Shown: positions 31,101 to 43,660 of the stretch, piece after piece
Layout: every line of letters begins with the position of its first letter
Numbering within the stretch: position 1 is the stretch's first letter
Assembly: GCA_024349245.1 (NCBI GenBank)
Contig: JALDNG010000078.1
Coordinates: 1,078,001 to 1,142,000, forward strand
Source of the DNA: Neodontobutis hainanensis
Taxonomy: Eukaryota; Chordata; Actinopteri; Gobiiformes; Odontobutidae
DNA length: 64,000 nt
Direction: 5' to 3'
Position numbers and translations under genes: made by a program
The notes under the pieces: model-generated
Database searches by the model: none
What the model was told of the DNA's origin: nothing
Seen by the model: only the letters and a program-made list of their open reading frames with translations

Positions 31101-34100
31101 GACTTCTCTTTGTCCTTCTCTTTCTTTACGTCTTTCTCTGGCTTTTTTTTCATCACTTTGAGAGCTCGATGGAAAAACTGCTTCTTCAGGAGTCTGCAAC
31201 AGGAGATATGTTAATTATAACAACTTAGGCTGCATTGTATAAGGCAGATGTATTTGTAAGTGAGTGATTCAACTAATGTAAACATACAACAGGGAGTTAC
31301 CAGCTTTGTGTTGACATAGATAAATGCTGTGTGGTTAATTTGCAAAGTACAGAAGTCAGAGTGTACTACAAACTCACCTGTTGCAGTAGTCGACCACAGA
31401 GTCTCTGGTGGTGAACACGGCCTCCTCCCCCTTCCTGGCCTTGGCCCATTTGGAGTCCAACAGACAGTCCACAGCTTTAGAGGCTAAAGTAGGGACACAA
31501 TGTGAATAATGTAGCTCCTGCACTTAAGAACTTTAGAGATAAAATGCTGAACACTATCTCTAATTTAGTGAAACACCTCAACCAGAGTTACATTAGTGCC
31601 CTAAAACCATGGATGTATTATTAGAACTGGAAAGTCCATTCATCAATCCATCTTCTTCCACTTATCTGGTCCCGAGTTGCGGGAAAAGAAAAGATGCCCA
31701 GATTTTCCATCTCCCTAGACACTTCCTTCAGCTATTCTGGGGGAATACCGAGGCATTCCCAGGCCAGCCGAGAGACAGTCCCCCTCCAGCTAGGTCCTAG
31801 GTCTTCCTCCAGGTGGGACACGCCCGGAACACTTTCCCAATAAGGAGTCCAGGGGCACCCGGAACAGATGCCTCAGCTTAATTTCAGCCGCCTGTATCCG
31901 GGATCTTGTCCTTTCAGTCATGACCCACAGCAGATGACCATAGGTGGAGAGGAGAAACGTAGATTGTCCGGTAAATCAATAGCTTCAACTTAAAGCTTGG
32001 CTCCTTCTCTAAACGACATTACTGCAGAAGCTGAACCGATCCGATCATCCTCACGCTCACTCCTTTCCTCACTTGTGAACAAGACCCCAAAATACTTGAA
32101 CTCCTCCACTTAAGGCAGGAGCTCTCCACCGACCTGAAGGGAACAAACCCCCCTTTTCCGGCTGAGAACCATGGTCTCGGACTTGGAGGTGCTGATTCTC
32201 ATCCCAGTCGCTTCACACTCGGCTGCAAACGTCCCAGTGCAGCTAAAGGTCCTGGCTTGATGGAGCCAACATGACATAATCTGCAAAAAGCAGAGACAAA
32301 ATCATGTGGTCCCCAAACCGGACACCCTCCAGCCTCTGGCTGCACCTGGAAATTCTGTCCATAAAAATAATAAACAGGACCTGTGATAAAAGGCAGCCCT
32401 GCCGGAGTCCAATATGCACCAGGAACTGGTCTGGAATGCTCCAATTGTACAGGGAACTGACAGCCCATAGCTAAGGGCCCCTGACCCCATTCTCCCTGAG
32501 CACCCCCCACAGGATGCCTTCTCCAAATCCATAAAGCACATGGACTGGTTTGGCAAACTCCCATGAATCCTGCAGGATCCTGGAGAGGGTATAGAGCTGG
32601 TCCAGTGTTCCATGACTGGGACAAAAAACGCATTGTTCCTCCTTAATCTGAGGTTTGATTATAGGCCAAATTCTCCTCTCCAATACCCTGGCATAGACTT
32701 TTCCAGTGATGAGTGTGATCCCTAGTTGGAACACACACTCCCACTTTGTGGTCTCTCTTTTCAAAAAGACCACCATGGTGTGCCAATCCAGAGGTACTGT
32801 CCCCAACCGCCACACGATGTTGCAAAGAGGTATTAGCCAAGACAGCCCCACAATATCCAGAGACTTGAGGTACTCGAATGTCATCCACCCTCTTAACTAC
32901 CGCAGTAACTTCTGCTTGGGTGATGGATGATTCCACCCCAGAGCCCTCAACACCTCGACCTCTGCTTACTTAGTGCAAGACATGTTGGAGGAATTGAGGA
33001 GATCCTCAAAGTATTCTTTCCACCATCCGACAATCTCCCCAGTTGAAGTCAGCAGATTCCCACCTCCACTGTAAACAGTGTTGGTAGAGTATTCTTTCCC
33101 CCTCCTGAGGAGCTGGACAGTTTGCCAGAATCTCTTTAAGGCCAATAGTCCTTCTCCATGGCCTCAACAAACTCCTCCTACGCCCGAGCCTTTGCCTCCA
33201 CAACCACCCAGGCTGCAGTCCGCTTGGCCTGCCGGTACCCGTCAGCTGCTTCTGGAGTCCCACAAGCCAGCCAGGCCTGATAGGACTCCTTTATAAGACT
33301 GCTTCAGCTTGACTGCATCACTTACTTCCAGTGTCCGCTGCCGGGGTCGGGATTATTAAAGGATTTAATACGGTTTGGGGGCCTTTGAACCGCCTATCTC
33401 TAGATGGTACCTCTCAACCTCCCGCACAAGCTCAGGCTCCTTCCCAGCCAGCGATGTGACATTCCACGTCCCTAAAGCCAGTTTCCGTGTATATTGGGTT
33501 GTTGCGGGGCCCTTGCCTTCGACTGCTTCCCGACCCACTATGCACCGGCCCCTTATGGTCCCATGTTGCTCATTTGGGCGGAGCCTGGCCCCGTGTGGTA
33601 AGACCCAGCCAATTAAGCACTTGCTTGCAGGCCTCAACCCCGGGCCTTGCTCCAGGGTGGGGCCAACATAGCTCCTAGGATCAATCGGGTACTCAGATCC
33701 CTTCACCACAATAAGGTGGCGGTTCAATTATTATTATTATTTTTTCTCCCATCTCTGTGCGGCATGGGCACACTGGGGCACTCGCGCTTTTGTGTTTTAG
33801 CCTGCTGCCCATGTCATCCGTTCTGAACAAACAATTACATCCATGCCTAAAACTAGCCATGCATTTGGAGGAAAGAGGAAGTTTGCTCTACATTTAGCTC
33901 AACAAAACTGTCAAATCATGCATTCATTTAATCCTATTAAAACCTGGTGATATTTTCGACCGGACATACTTTGGTGGTAACTCAGTTTTCATCGACAGGT
34001 GGTGTTGGTTTGGAGTGAGAAATTTGGCATGGCTTTGAAAATAAACTTACCATTCAAAAGACCCTTTTTGCTGTCTGCTTTGTGAATGTATGCTAACGTA

Positions 34101-35956
34101 CCGCAGCGCTCTGCTTTGTCAAGCTAGGGTGCGAAGGGCAATTTTTTTTTTACATGCGAGAGGTACTAGCCTTAAAAATAAATAGTGGCGGAAAAAGTAA
34201 TTAGACTGCCTTATTTTAGACAAACGGTTACTATGGCTCTTAAAGGATTTCTACAGAGTGGAAATCCATTTTAATTAGGAGCCACCCTTTTCCTGCAGTC
34301 AATCGGTATGGCTTACTCCAGCAGTTTATGCAAATGCAGGGTAACTAATTTTAAACACAAGCACAAACCTTGCTTTATTTGACCAAAAAAGTGACAGTTG
34401 GAACAGTAAGAGAAGTGTGAGCAGGCTTTAAAGACTGTAAACTGACAAATATGGTATGCTATAGGTAAGCATGCCTTGGTCATAGTAGATTGTCCCAACA
34501 TTTGAGTACAGTTCCACCCACAACTCTTAAGTAAACAGCATGACCCATTTTCCGCCACAGGAAAAGACAAATATAACTCAAATATAAAACCGTGAGACTA
34601 ACCAATGAAGTAGTCAACTCTGTGGCCCATCATGTTGGTGGATTTGGTGGGGCAGTTGAAGCGGAGGTACTTGGCCACAGCCTTTTCCTCCTTGGTGGGC
34701 TCACTCACCTCCTGCAAAAAAAAAAAACAATCCATAAAAAAAAAAAAAACAGCAACCTCAACCTGAACTCTTTGAGACGCCCTGAGGGGCTAACGGTGTA
34801 GTTCAGTTCAACTATATCCTGTCCGAGTGGCTCTATTTGGCAACATGAAGAAGATGGAGGCATCAAACCAGCCTTTGTTTAAAGAAGAGGGTATCAGTCA
34901 CAAAGTCACACGCCACAAAAACCTACAGACTATACGATACACCTGGCCACTTCACACCAAGATTAGTCTCTGAAAGAAATACCGGGTGGTTGAACAAGGT
35001 ACTGGGCTAGAAAAGTAATCAGTTATAAGAACCAGGTGTAAAATGAATGTAATGTTACTATGAGTGTAAAGATAATAATAAAAAAAATGGACAAAAAGCT
35101 GTGGCAAATTTGAGATTCTCAGTTCAGTTCAGTCATAAAGAAGATAAGAGACTGTGACGTTATGTAAGTTGAGACACCGTTTGCTTTATCAGCAGCGGAC
35201 AATGCTTTAGTAATGATATGCTTCGATACAATTTACACATAGCTTTTTGTTGTAACTTATCTCCAACATCTCACTAGGTCGATATAATAACGCCACAGTG
35301 TATGTGTGGGTGGGTGTGTGATGTAGCTACAGTGTGACCCCGTTTAGTGTTGATCTGTGATCAAAGAATGTTATAACAACACTAAAAGTTACAGTCTGTC
35401 CATTATAGTAGCGAATGCACCATCTGTTGCTGTTCGTTGAGTTTTAAAATGTTCTTGACTCCACCATCGCAGAAAATAACGTGCACAGTGTGCTCTGTGT
35501 TAACAAACCTAATTTATTAAATGCCTGTAATTGGTGCACGTTATGTAAACACGTTTTCCTGGAGCTTGACGCAGCTTAGCAAACCTTCATAGACAGATTA
35601 TTTTGAATAAAACCGCTGAAAGCTCAGCGGCTATATTATAGCACTTTCCTCTCAAAGGTTGACTGGGAGGTGCAGTTCCACAGCAACAGGCGGTTTAAAA
35701 CCAGAATAAAACATCTTTCCAAATCCAAAGAGTGCCATTAGTTGTTGGGAGTAGCTAACGCTAGCCTCCGCTAACATCTCTGTTTCATGTGGCTCCTGGA
35801 GACTGTCCCGGGACACTACCGAGGACTGTCCGCTCGCAGCACCTCACAGACGGACTCTGGCCCTCACTAGAAGCTGTGGACCCGCTCTGAAAAAGGTTTG
35901 TTAGGGTTTGAGAATGGTACCTGGATCCGTTTCTTGTGCCTCCTGCGCTCCGCCAT
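28107..35956 (-). CDS. sec62: SEC62, translocon-associated ER membrane protein
   Basis: SEC62 works with SEC61/SEC63 in post-translational import into the endoplasmic reticulum and is an ER-phagy receptor. Eight coding exons on the minus strand: 35921-35956 (MAERRRHKKRIQ), 34603-34711, 31378-31483, 31004-31193, 30539-30634, 30341-30401, 29716-29835 and 28107-28636. All phases agree, giving 415 residues against about 399 in human. In order: a conserved N-terminal domain (EEKAVAKYLRFNCPTKSTNM; SKAVDCLLDSKWAKARKGEE), a Lys/Glu-rich linker (about residues 90-165), the motif FKLESHEDQLFLDGNEVYVW, two membrane segments (about 193-215 and 222-252, with the short loop PLWPAEMRVG), RHHFWFLPNLTADVGFIDSF, then an acidic tail with SDTDSDRREDEGSQHSNGND and NDFEMITREELEQ. 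That last block contains the FEMI LIR used in ER-phagy. Intron 2 carries a LINE. It is tandem with samd7 and convergent with nadk. Confidence 0.96.
31609..33740 (-). mobile_element. Decayed LINE retrotransposon in sec62 intron 2
   Basis: On the minus strand, the endonuclease start ALGTWNVTSLAGKEPELVRE lies near 33430-33480. RT blocks LKSLDIVGLSWLIPLCNIVW, then TVPLDWHTMVV, GKVYARVLERRIWPIIKP and GTLDQLYTLSRILQDSWEFA follow at 32550-32880. The 3' end near 31620-31680 reads, inverted, as the usual tccatc...cttccacttatc...gagttgcggg tail. Stops, frameshifts and missing parts of the RT core show it is inactive. The order matches a single element inserted opposite to nadk and along the sec62 transcript. 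Confidence 0.85.
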
Positions 35957-35984
35957 GATCCTCCAACTCAGCTCTCAGACGGGC

Positions 35985-36005
35985 GCGCGCCTGCGCACGC
36001 GCATA
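35985..36005. promoter_or_regulatory. NRF1-like palindromic GC site at sec62 promoter
   Basis: TGCGCACGCGCA (35992-36003) in a CG-rich patch, 36-47 bp upstream of the sec62 start codon, fits the NRF1 consensus (YGCGCAYGCGCR) with at most one mismatch. This suggests a CpG-type housekeeping promoter. Binding is inferred. Confidence 0.45.
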
Positions 36006-36099
36006 GAGCACAAAGTATCGCGGGATTTCAAGTCATAGACCTGGCAGTATGTCTGAGTTGCTTTATAAATGTGTCAGAGATAGTTTTATGTAACAAAAA

Positions 36100-36633
36100 C
36101 ACTTTATTTACAAACTTGTTTGAGTCAAGACCAAAAATCAAATGTGTATCAAACATAATAACAGAAAAGATTTGGTCAGTTACAAAACTCTCCATATCAA
36201 ACACATTAGCTATTATTAAGGATTAACACACATGAACACAGTATTATCCAAATAACCTGAGTTTGAAGCTACAATATGATGTAAAGATATGCAATAAATA
36301 AAACATGAAAATAGGATGTGAGCTTTACTCAAGACAGATCAGTATAAAAAATAAACACTGCTTTTATTTCTGTGAACAATGTCCATTGTACATCAATCAA
36401 CCCAACAGTGAACTGTATAAATGCATCTTTAATGTACATTATCAGATAAACATCCTCATTCACATAGTGGCATTTGAGTATTGTGCGTGTCCAACACTAC
36501 TTAGGTCTCACTCTCGGACCGACTCACTCTCACTGTGTCACTCTAAAATATCTCACTGTCACCGTCTCACTCTCAAACATCTCAGTCTCACAATCTCTCT
36601 CTCAGACCGTCTCTGTTTCAGGCTGTCTCTCTC
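36100..36633 (-). other. samd7 3'UTR
   Basis: Non-coding DNA after the samd7 stop. Minus-strand AATAAA signals lie at 36364-36369 and 36103-36108. The sec62 promoter begins about 100 bp further, so the two tandem genes are about 0.7 kb apart. Open frames of the plus strand here are shadows or low complexity (CTCTCACTCTC-rich). Confidence 0.55.
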
Positions 36634-39600
36634 TCAGGTTGTCTCGCTGCTGGCTGATGGCGGTGAATTGTTCTCTGTCTCGTGGAGATGCTCTGTGGAT
36701 TTGAGAACGTCTGGGTCTCGTGGACTCGCCATCATCTCTTCGCTGATGCAGTTCACAGGAGAGCCAATCTCTGAGGAGCGGTCCACTGGTTTCTCTGAAG
36801 GGCCCTGCAGCGGGGCACTGGGCAGTGGCATGTTCATGAGGTACATGAAACTGCCCAGACGCCTGGATACCTGTCAAGATGAACAGGTAACAGAAATGCA
36901 AAATATTTATACTAAGAAAGTTGTATTTTAGAGTGTTCTGAATTAAGGATGTGAATGAGGGATAAATCTCTTTTTCACTAAAACAAATAAAAGATCAGCC
37001 TGTTTTCCCTTTTTCTAAGGTCAGTAAATAGTGTTTATATTAGTTACAAAGTTACTTAAGTATGATTAGGTACATTCTTGGCCAAAACCAGGATGACAGT
37101 AACTTTTCTACTTTTGTTTGTTTTTGTCTTTGTGCAAAACGATAAAAAAGCATAGACTTGGACACCCAGTGGAATACAAAGGCATTATAGCTGTATGTTC
37201 ACATTCATATATTTATGTTTGTTGTAGCCCCTGGGTCTGCTCTGAATAAAATGGATGTAGCTTTTATACACTGAATTTATACAAAAGGCTGCATATAGAA
37301 GATTGTGTATAGGTGCTTTTTAACTGTGCTTTACGGGAAATTTCCCGTTCCAAGGTCAGTGTGTCTTTACCTGTGAGCGTATTTTGAGAGCAGGTCCAAG
37401 TTTGAGTCCCAGTGTGTCCAGTAAATGCTCCTCCGAGAGCAGTGGAAGGGTCTCTCCATCAATCATGTGGTCCTTGAACGTCTACAGTGTCAAAAACAAA
37501 GCATAAATGAGAAAAAAAAAAATGAAATGAATGGGCAGCATATTAGGAACAGAATGACCTTATTCCCACCTGAGCGTATTCGGAGCATGTGGGTATACTG
37601 TTTATGAAGTTGTACACATCGTTCACTGTCCACTTCCTGATGTCTTCAGACACTTCATCGCCGTTGAGAAAGAGGTTAGATGGGCCTAAAGGAAAAACAC
37701 ATTTAGCCTTTCCTCACAGTTTTCATACATACACACACGCACACAAAAAAAAACTAAATCTACACACTTATTTGACCACTCCTGCTATGTAAAGTTGCTG
37801 GATACTGTCAGAGTCAAAACAAGGCACTGCAGATGTTGCACATTTTAGAGGTGTCCAAAGAGGGCCATATTTTATTAGAGAAAAATTCAGAAATGAAGTT
37901 GGATTTTAATGTGTTTTAGTTAAATATAATCAGGTTTTAGTTAGATATGAAAAGGTTTTATTTAGACTAGAACACATTTAAGTTGGATTTGTATAGGTTT
38001 TAGTTAAATTTAAAAAGGTTTTAATTGTAATTGGAAAGGTACTGATTTCTATGACAGTGTATGATGGAGCTGCTGCTGCTCGGGCCATAAACAATATATT
38101 TTATCACTGAAGCTGATGGCCACATAAAATCTGACTTTGGGATATGATTTGCCCCGGACTTTGGACATGCTTGGGTTAATCTATCAAATAAACAAAACAA
38201 AATATCAAAATCCCAATATTATCAAGTACCAATTGTGAAAAAATGGGACTGTACAAGACCTAGGTAGGGTTTGCATGTTAATGAGGTTTAGAGATAATTT
38301 AAAAGTATCCTTACCCAAAATAGCCTTAACAAAAATGGCTCAATTCATTGGTGACAAAATCTGTCTAGTTATAGTGTTCCTTTATGGGTCTTTCCTAAAT
38401 AAAACTTATCTACAGTTGTATGTTCAAACACACCTGGTGGGAGAAAACCATTCCCCATCATAGGGACCATGTAGGGCATCCCACCAGCAGAGGGGTGGAA
38501 CATGAACTTCTCCTGAAAAGCTGAACTGGTTAAGTCCTTGTCATTTGTGCTGCCATTGGCCCCGTCTGCGCATCCATCCTGATTGTTCACGCAGCCTTTA
38601 CGCAGACCTGTCCCCTCATCTTTGTAAGTCTTCCTGCCTCCTGCTGTGAGCTCAGGGTCTATTTTGGTTTGATGATGTGTCTTGTTGTCTCCTATGTCTC
38701 CTTTCGCCTCGGTTTCCTTCTCCTCTCCTGAAGTAGCGCCTGGACTCTGCTCCACACTCTTGTCCTCAGCCGGGCCCTTCATATTGACCACATGACTCTC
38801 TGAAATCTTGTGAGCGGTGGGTCTTCTCCCGGGTCGGCGGCCCCTCTCTCGGTGCAGCGTGCTGATTGGTGGGTACGGGCTGGCCGACATGAGGATGCTG
38901 TTGGAGTGGAGGTCGTCCAGAGTGGGCCGGTGCACAAAGACGTCGTGTCCCTCTGGCATGCGCTGACGTCCTCTGAATGCCATAGGGTTGGGAGGGTACG
39001 CCATGGGGTTTTCAATTCCCATCAGTCCCTTCTGGTGGGCGTTCTCCAGCTCTTTTTGATGCAGGATGGCGTTCATCTCCATTCTGGACAAGAGCACAGA
39101 TAATATTTGTGTCCAATCAGTCTTTATAGTTGAATGAGTCTGATAAATGTTAGCACTTGAATGTTTCTGTAAAATGCCATTAAATTTACCTGGCTATGTT
39201 TTGCTTGTGAATAAGCTCCTGTCGCCGGGCAACCGTTTCCATGGGCTCAGAGGGCATGAAACCATAGCCAGCTAAGAAAAAGAGAAATAAAATGTGTATT
39301 ATAATCACAGCCAGGACACAGACAGGCATGGATACAGGTGTCCGTGCTTACCTGCCCCAGGGAAGGCTCTCCCAGGCAGGACGTTGGCGTGAGGAGGTAA
39401 AGGTGGTCCCAAGTGAGAACTCATGTGCATCTGTCTTGCCTCAGAGGACACCATCTCTGTTGGAGGTACGAGCTCCCTGAAGAACAAATGAGCCAAATAA
39501 GCTCACGTCACAAAACATTCTAAGAGTTTGTGTTATTTGATGCATCTTGGAATGTTTGTGCAGAAGTGGAGATGCTGCAACCTGTCGGTCATTTATGTGA

Positions 39601-41414
39601 ACAGCAGCCGTCAATTTAAGAATGACTGTAAATGTGCCTTAACATTTTAGCTACAAAGTACCAAAAAGTTTTCAAAAATTTCCTTACCCTTTTCATTTTA
39701 TATATGATCACATAGAAAACACTGCAAACTACTGCAAACATCCGCACTAATCCCCAATGCTCTTTGACTTGGCTATAGATCCCCTTGCTATAACAATCTG
39801 TAGGTGTAAGCACAGTTGATGAAATCTAGGTGACGTTGAGCACAAGGCCACTCTTTAGGCAGATGGCTCTCCTCTGATCTGTTGCTGTTCAGTCATTTTG
39901 GAAGTTTCTCAGGCTACAAGTTTACCATTAACATTAGTGAACTTGCATTGTTTGTATTTGTTTTGTCCCTTTGCTGTTTGGATTAGCTTTTAGAACCTAA
40001 AAGCATATTGAAATGAGTTTTATCCTCTTTGAACTTTTTAATTGTTAATGAATCAATGTTTAATCTCAAATATTTCCATTATCTTACTTAATATTTGTTC
40101 ACTTATAGAAGACTGAGAAAGGGGCTTTTAGCAGCTTAGTGTTTATCTGTAGGTCCTTCGTGAATAAATGTAGTGCTGCCTTCAAAAGAAATGGAGTTTT
40201 ACACTTAATTCAGAAACAGACCTTTCCATAAAGCGAGGTTCAAACTGAGTCGGGACCCCCTGTAACCTCTGCTGGCCCTGGGCAAGGATCTGTGGAGCCA
40301 TGGCCATCTGGTTCCTCATTATCATCTCCTGTCTCTGCCTCAGCTCTGAGGGAGAAGAACAGCACAGCAGGTTAGTAAAGGAGCGCTATATTACCTCAGG
40401 CATGTGCTGACCGCTCAGTGGGACACGCCAGGTTTCATTGGTGCTCTGCAGACTGGGATTTTTGGGATTTACTTTTTTCTGTTTTTTAATAATATTGAGC
40501 CCCAGACCATAGGGACTTCAATGGTGCCCACAACCATGTGTGTGTGAATGGTTTTACAATATGGCTTTTCTGCATAAATACATTTTAAACAGCAACATTA
40601 GTCTCTTTTTTAGTTACTAGTTGTGACACTTCACAACATACATAGGTGTAATTGGTGACTGGGTGGAATCATATTTATCCAACAGAAAACAATTCATTGT
40701 AGTCAATGCCTATCCTAGACTGTCCTGTAGGGATCCCTCAAGGATCAATATTGGGACCCATTTTATTCTACCTCATCATTAATGATCTTCCAGAGGTGCG
40801 TATGTGAGTTTAGTGTTTTCCACTAAACTAAAAAAAAAAAAAAACACACAAATATTGCAAATTCTAATTTATATTTTGATGGCCAAGAATTACAACTAAT
40901 ACAGAAAACTTTATATTTAAGAGTAATGTTGGACCCTACTGTTTCTTTTAAAAATCATGTACAGAGGGTGTCTCAGATAATTCAATTCAACATTTCAAAT
41001 GTTTTTGCACTGTTTGATCTTCTCCAATGTAGGCACACTGTATAACCAGCTGGTCTTAGAAATCTTTACATAATAGAGTCATTATATAAAAAAACACTTA
41101 AAATTCTAGACAAAAAAACATAAATGTATCATTATTGTAATATTCTTCAAAAATATAATCTACTAAGCTTTGAAAACTTAAATTTTAAAATGCCTGTCAG
41201 ATCTATAAAAAAATCTACAGCAAATCTAATCAAACTTGTGCTCATAGGTTAAATAATACTATTAAAGGTAAAACATTTTAAGAGACAAATAATGTATTCT
41301 ATACATAACAAGGACAATGTGCAATATAATATAGTTTATTAGATCATGTGCAATACACTATGAAACGTTAGGGCTACGCGCCATACACTGCAACATTTAC
41401 ATTATTTATTTCAG

Positions 41415-41509
<95 letters not shown>

Positions 41510-41976
41510 AATGATGCCTAGTAAATTGATTTTTATGACAGTGAACAATTCTTTAAAACATTTCCGTGCCCTCCTTTGATTGAACTTTAATTGGAGTCTG
41601 TGTATTGAAGTATTGAACGCTTGTCTGATCTTGGCTTGTGTCTGTAATTGCAGGAATCATCTGTATGTGTTTTTTTTGGTAATTTGTTATTCTGTCAAAT
41701 GTCTGTGTGAGTCCCAGTTTTATGTCAAATATTTCAATCAACCTGTCTAGTGACTACGAATGAAAATTAGCCCATTGCTAGAATCCGACATATATTATAT
41801 GTATGTTCATTAATATGTACTGTGCCTACTTTGAAACAATTACACTGACTCTGTGTGTGTTTCTGTGCCTCACCTCCCGCAGACATGCCGCTGACCAGTC
41901 GGTACCAGTGTTTCTCGTCCAGACCTCCCTGGTCTCCCATCGCTGTCATCTTCCTCAGCTGCTCTCGTGGAGTCAT
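36634..41976 (-). CDS. samd7: SAMD7, SAM-domain Polycomb-associated retinal protein
   Basis: SAMD7 is a photoreceptor-enriched nuclear SAM-domain protein associated with Polycomb PRC1; it silences non-photoreceptor and cone/rod-inappropriate genes. Eight coding exons: 41874-41976 (MTPREQLRKM), 40222-40345, 39352-39476, 39190-39271, 38434-39083, 37570-37685, 37371-37481 and 36634-36870 (TGA). Phases agree throughout and sum to 515 residues. Family marks are SEPMETVARRQELIHKQNIA followed by RMEMNAILHQKELENAHQKG; the block VFVHRPTLDDLHSNSILMS; a basic RERGRRPGRRPTAHK; then the SAM domain (about residues 378-445) with RKWTVNDVYNFINSIPTCSE, FKDHMIDGETLPLLSEEHLL and LGLKLGPALKIRSQ. The large middle exon is low-complexity (Asp/Glu/Lys/Gly). 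SAMD11 is the alternative; sec62 next door favours SAMD7. The donor of exon 40222-40345 is the weaker GTCTGT. The start is taken as the only in-frame Met that begins the conserved MTPREQL segment; an upstream non-coding exon is likely. Confidence 0.88.
37840..38055. repeat. Inverted copy of the 23-bp-unit repeat, samd7 intron
   Basis: GGTTTTAGTTAGATATGAAA, GGTTTTATTTAGACTAGAAC, GGTTTTAGTTAAATTTAAAA and similar units form an imperfect array that is the reverse complement of the units at 8110-8270. It is preceded by AGAGGGCCATATTTTATTAG, like the 9530-9580 remnant. Confidence 0.6.
40640..41260 (+). mobile_element. LINE reverse-transcriptase remnant in samd7 intron 1
   Basis: On the plus strand, with frame changes, the sequence gives GDWVESYLSNRKQFIVVN, then GIPQGSILGPILFYLIINDL (the catalytic-neighbour PQGSxLGPxLF block) and VMLDPTVSFKNHVQRVSQ. 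Stops throughout mark it as dead. The adjacent AT-rich DNA to 41400 is probably its decayed tail. Confidence 0.75.
41419..41503. repeat. (TA)n microsatellite
   Basis: About 42 uninterrupted TA units, about 560 bp downstream of the first samd7 coding-exon donor region, in intron 1. Confidence 0.97.
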
Positions 41977-43011
41977 CACAGTCTTCACCTCTGATCTCCA
42001 CCAAAAAACTGGGAAAGAGTTTAAACAGTCAATACATACTCCAGTATTATAATAGTATAATAATATAATAGTACAAAAACCCAAGTTAATCACAACTCAA
42101 CTTTTCCTAGCACAGTTCTGGTTCATTTTTACAATTTCATATCAGGCTACCCGTAATTTAATTTGTTTGCTGATTGGTACTGGTTTGTTTTTTATTAACC
42201 TTTTTATTTCTATCACTTTTTTGTTTTTAATCAATGCATCTTTATATAGTATTTTGAAATGAAACAATTCAAAAGTTTGAAGGCAATCCGTATAAAAGCT
42301 AAAGTCCCTCCCTGTTAGATCTCACCCACTAGAAAACAGATTATGACAAATTGTGCACAGAGCATAAGGGCATGTGATTTCCAACTACTACCACTAAAGG
42401 GCGACATTTACCAATAATACTCCTGCTAAAAAACACAACCTCTCAAACCTCTTTTTTCTAAAGTATTATCAAAATGAACAGTTACGAACAATATAATTAC
42501 ACATAGTTCTGTGTAGTTCTGCATCATTACAGTATTAACCTGGTTGTAGCAGAAGATAAGGAGCGGAAGGTATCCTGAAATTACAAATTCAACTTTAATC
42601 GTAAAATTTAGTTGCACATGTTTAAACTATATTTAAACAAGCCGTTCACACCATGTTATAACACTGTAATAACACTGTATATCTTGAAAAGATAGACATT
42701 TACAGAATCAGTTGCGTACTTTATTACTTCATGCTTCTACAGATGCCCAGAGAGGACAAACTGGCATTATAATAAACTAAACTGATTTTGTCTCTACATT
42801 TTAAAGTGAGCTCAACATCTGACCTATTTCTAGCAGGTTTGTTCATTGTCAACATGATGTCCCATTAGGGCCACATTGGAGTCCACCTTTAGTAGAAATG
42901 AGGTTTGAGGAATTCAAATTCAACTAGAAATGACTCAATCCACTTTTAACTCAAACTCCTACTGAAGAATTAATAGCTAATCTAAACCACATTTCCACTG
43001 AGCCCTAGACC

Positions 43012-43660
43012 TAATCCTTAACTTACATTTGACCCTTAAATCCAAATCCTATCTGAGCTGTTAAACTGCAAAGTCTGTTGAAACAATTACTTTTCTTTCT
43101 GTGTGAGTGTGTTTTGTTTTTTTAGGACACACTTCTTAATTAGCCGCAGTATTCTTAGCTGAGACAGCAGACAATAGACTTAGACACCTCCAATTAGCTA
43201 TTTACACAGTGGAAATCCCATTACAAATATGATACTGTAAACGACACTGGAATAATCCACTTGTGTTAATCCAAGGAAGGCGTGTTTCTGGAAAGGGCAC
43301 TGTTGAATCCCACCGCCTCAGATCTCAATATCTTGTCTTGTCAGTTTATCCTGTGCATGTGCAACCTTTTAACAACAAACGTGCACTTATTTTTGTGTAT
43401 TTCAACCAGACGCTTATAGCCATAAGAGTTGCCCTGTGGCCTTTATGCACACAGTCCTTCAAGTTTCTGTGAAGCCCATCTAATCTGAGGCATGTAATCC
43501 CCCTGTTAGTCCTGCAGCAGTCTGCCAGCTACATCTGCTGACTGACCCGCTGCCCTCACCATCCCCCAGCCCCACCCTCCCAGCCCCCTGCTACCCCCTG
43601 GATCCTATTAGCTAAGTCCTGGCTATACAGCACTTTAAAGGGATGTGTTGGCGGTAATCC
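43012..43660. promoter_or_regulatory. Cluster of five TAATCC (CRX/OTX-type) motifs upstream of samd7
   Basis: TAATCC occurs at 43012-43017, 43253-43258, 43267-43272, 43495-43500 and 43655-43660, all in the same orientation. By chance about 0.3 would be expected on both strands in this length with even base composition. The cluster is 1.0-1.7 kb upstream of the first samd7 coding exon on its transcript strand. TAATCC is the core recognised by CRX/OTX2, and mammalian Samd7 is a CRX target. Functional status is inferred. Confidence 0.4.

Noticed and set aside
36305..36931. 208-codon plus-strand open frame
   Set aside because: It lies opposite the last samd7 exon and its 3'UTR; the C-terminal part is the antisense of the conserved SAMD7 tail and the rest is CTCTCACTCTC-rich low complexity.
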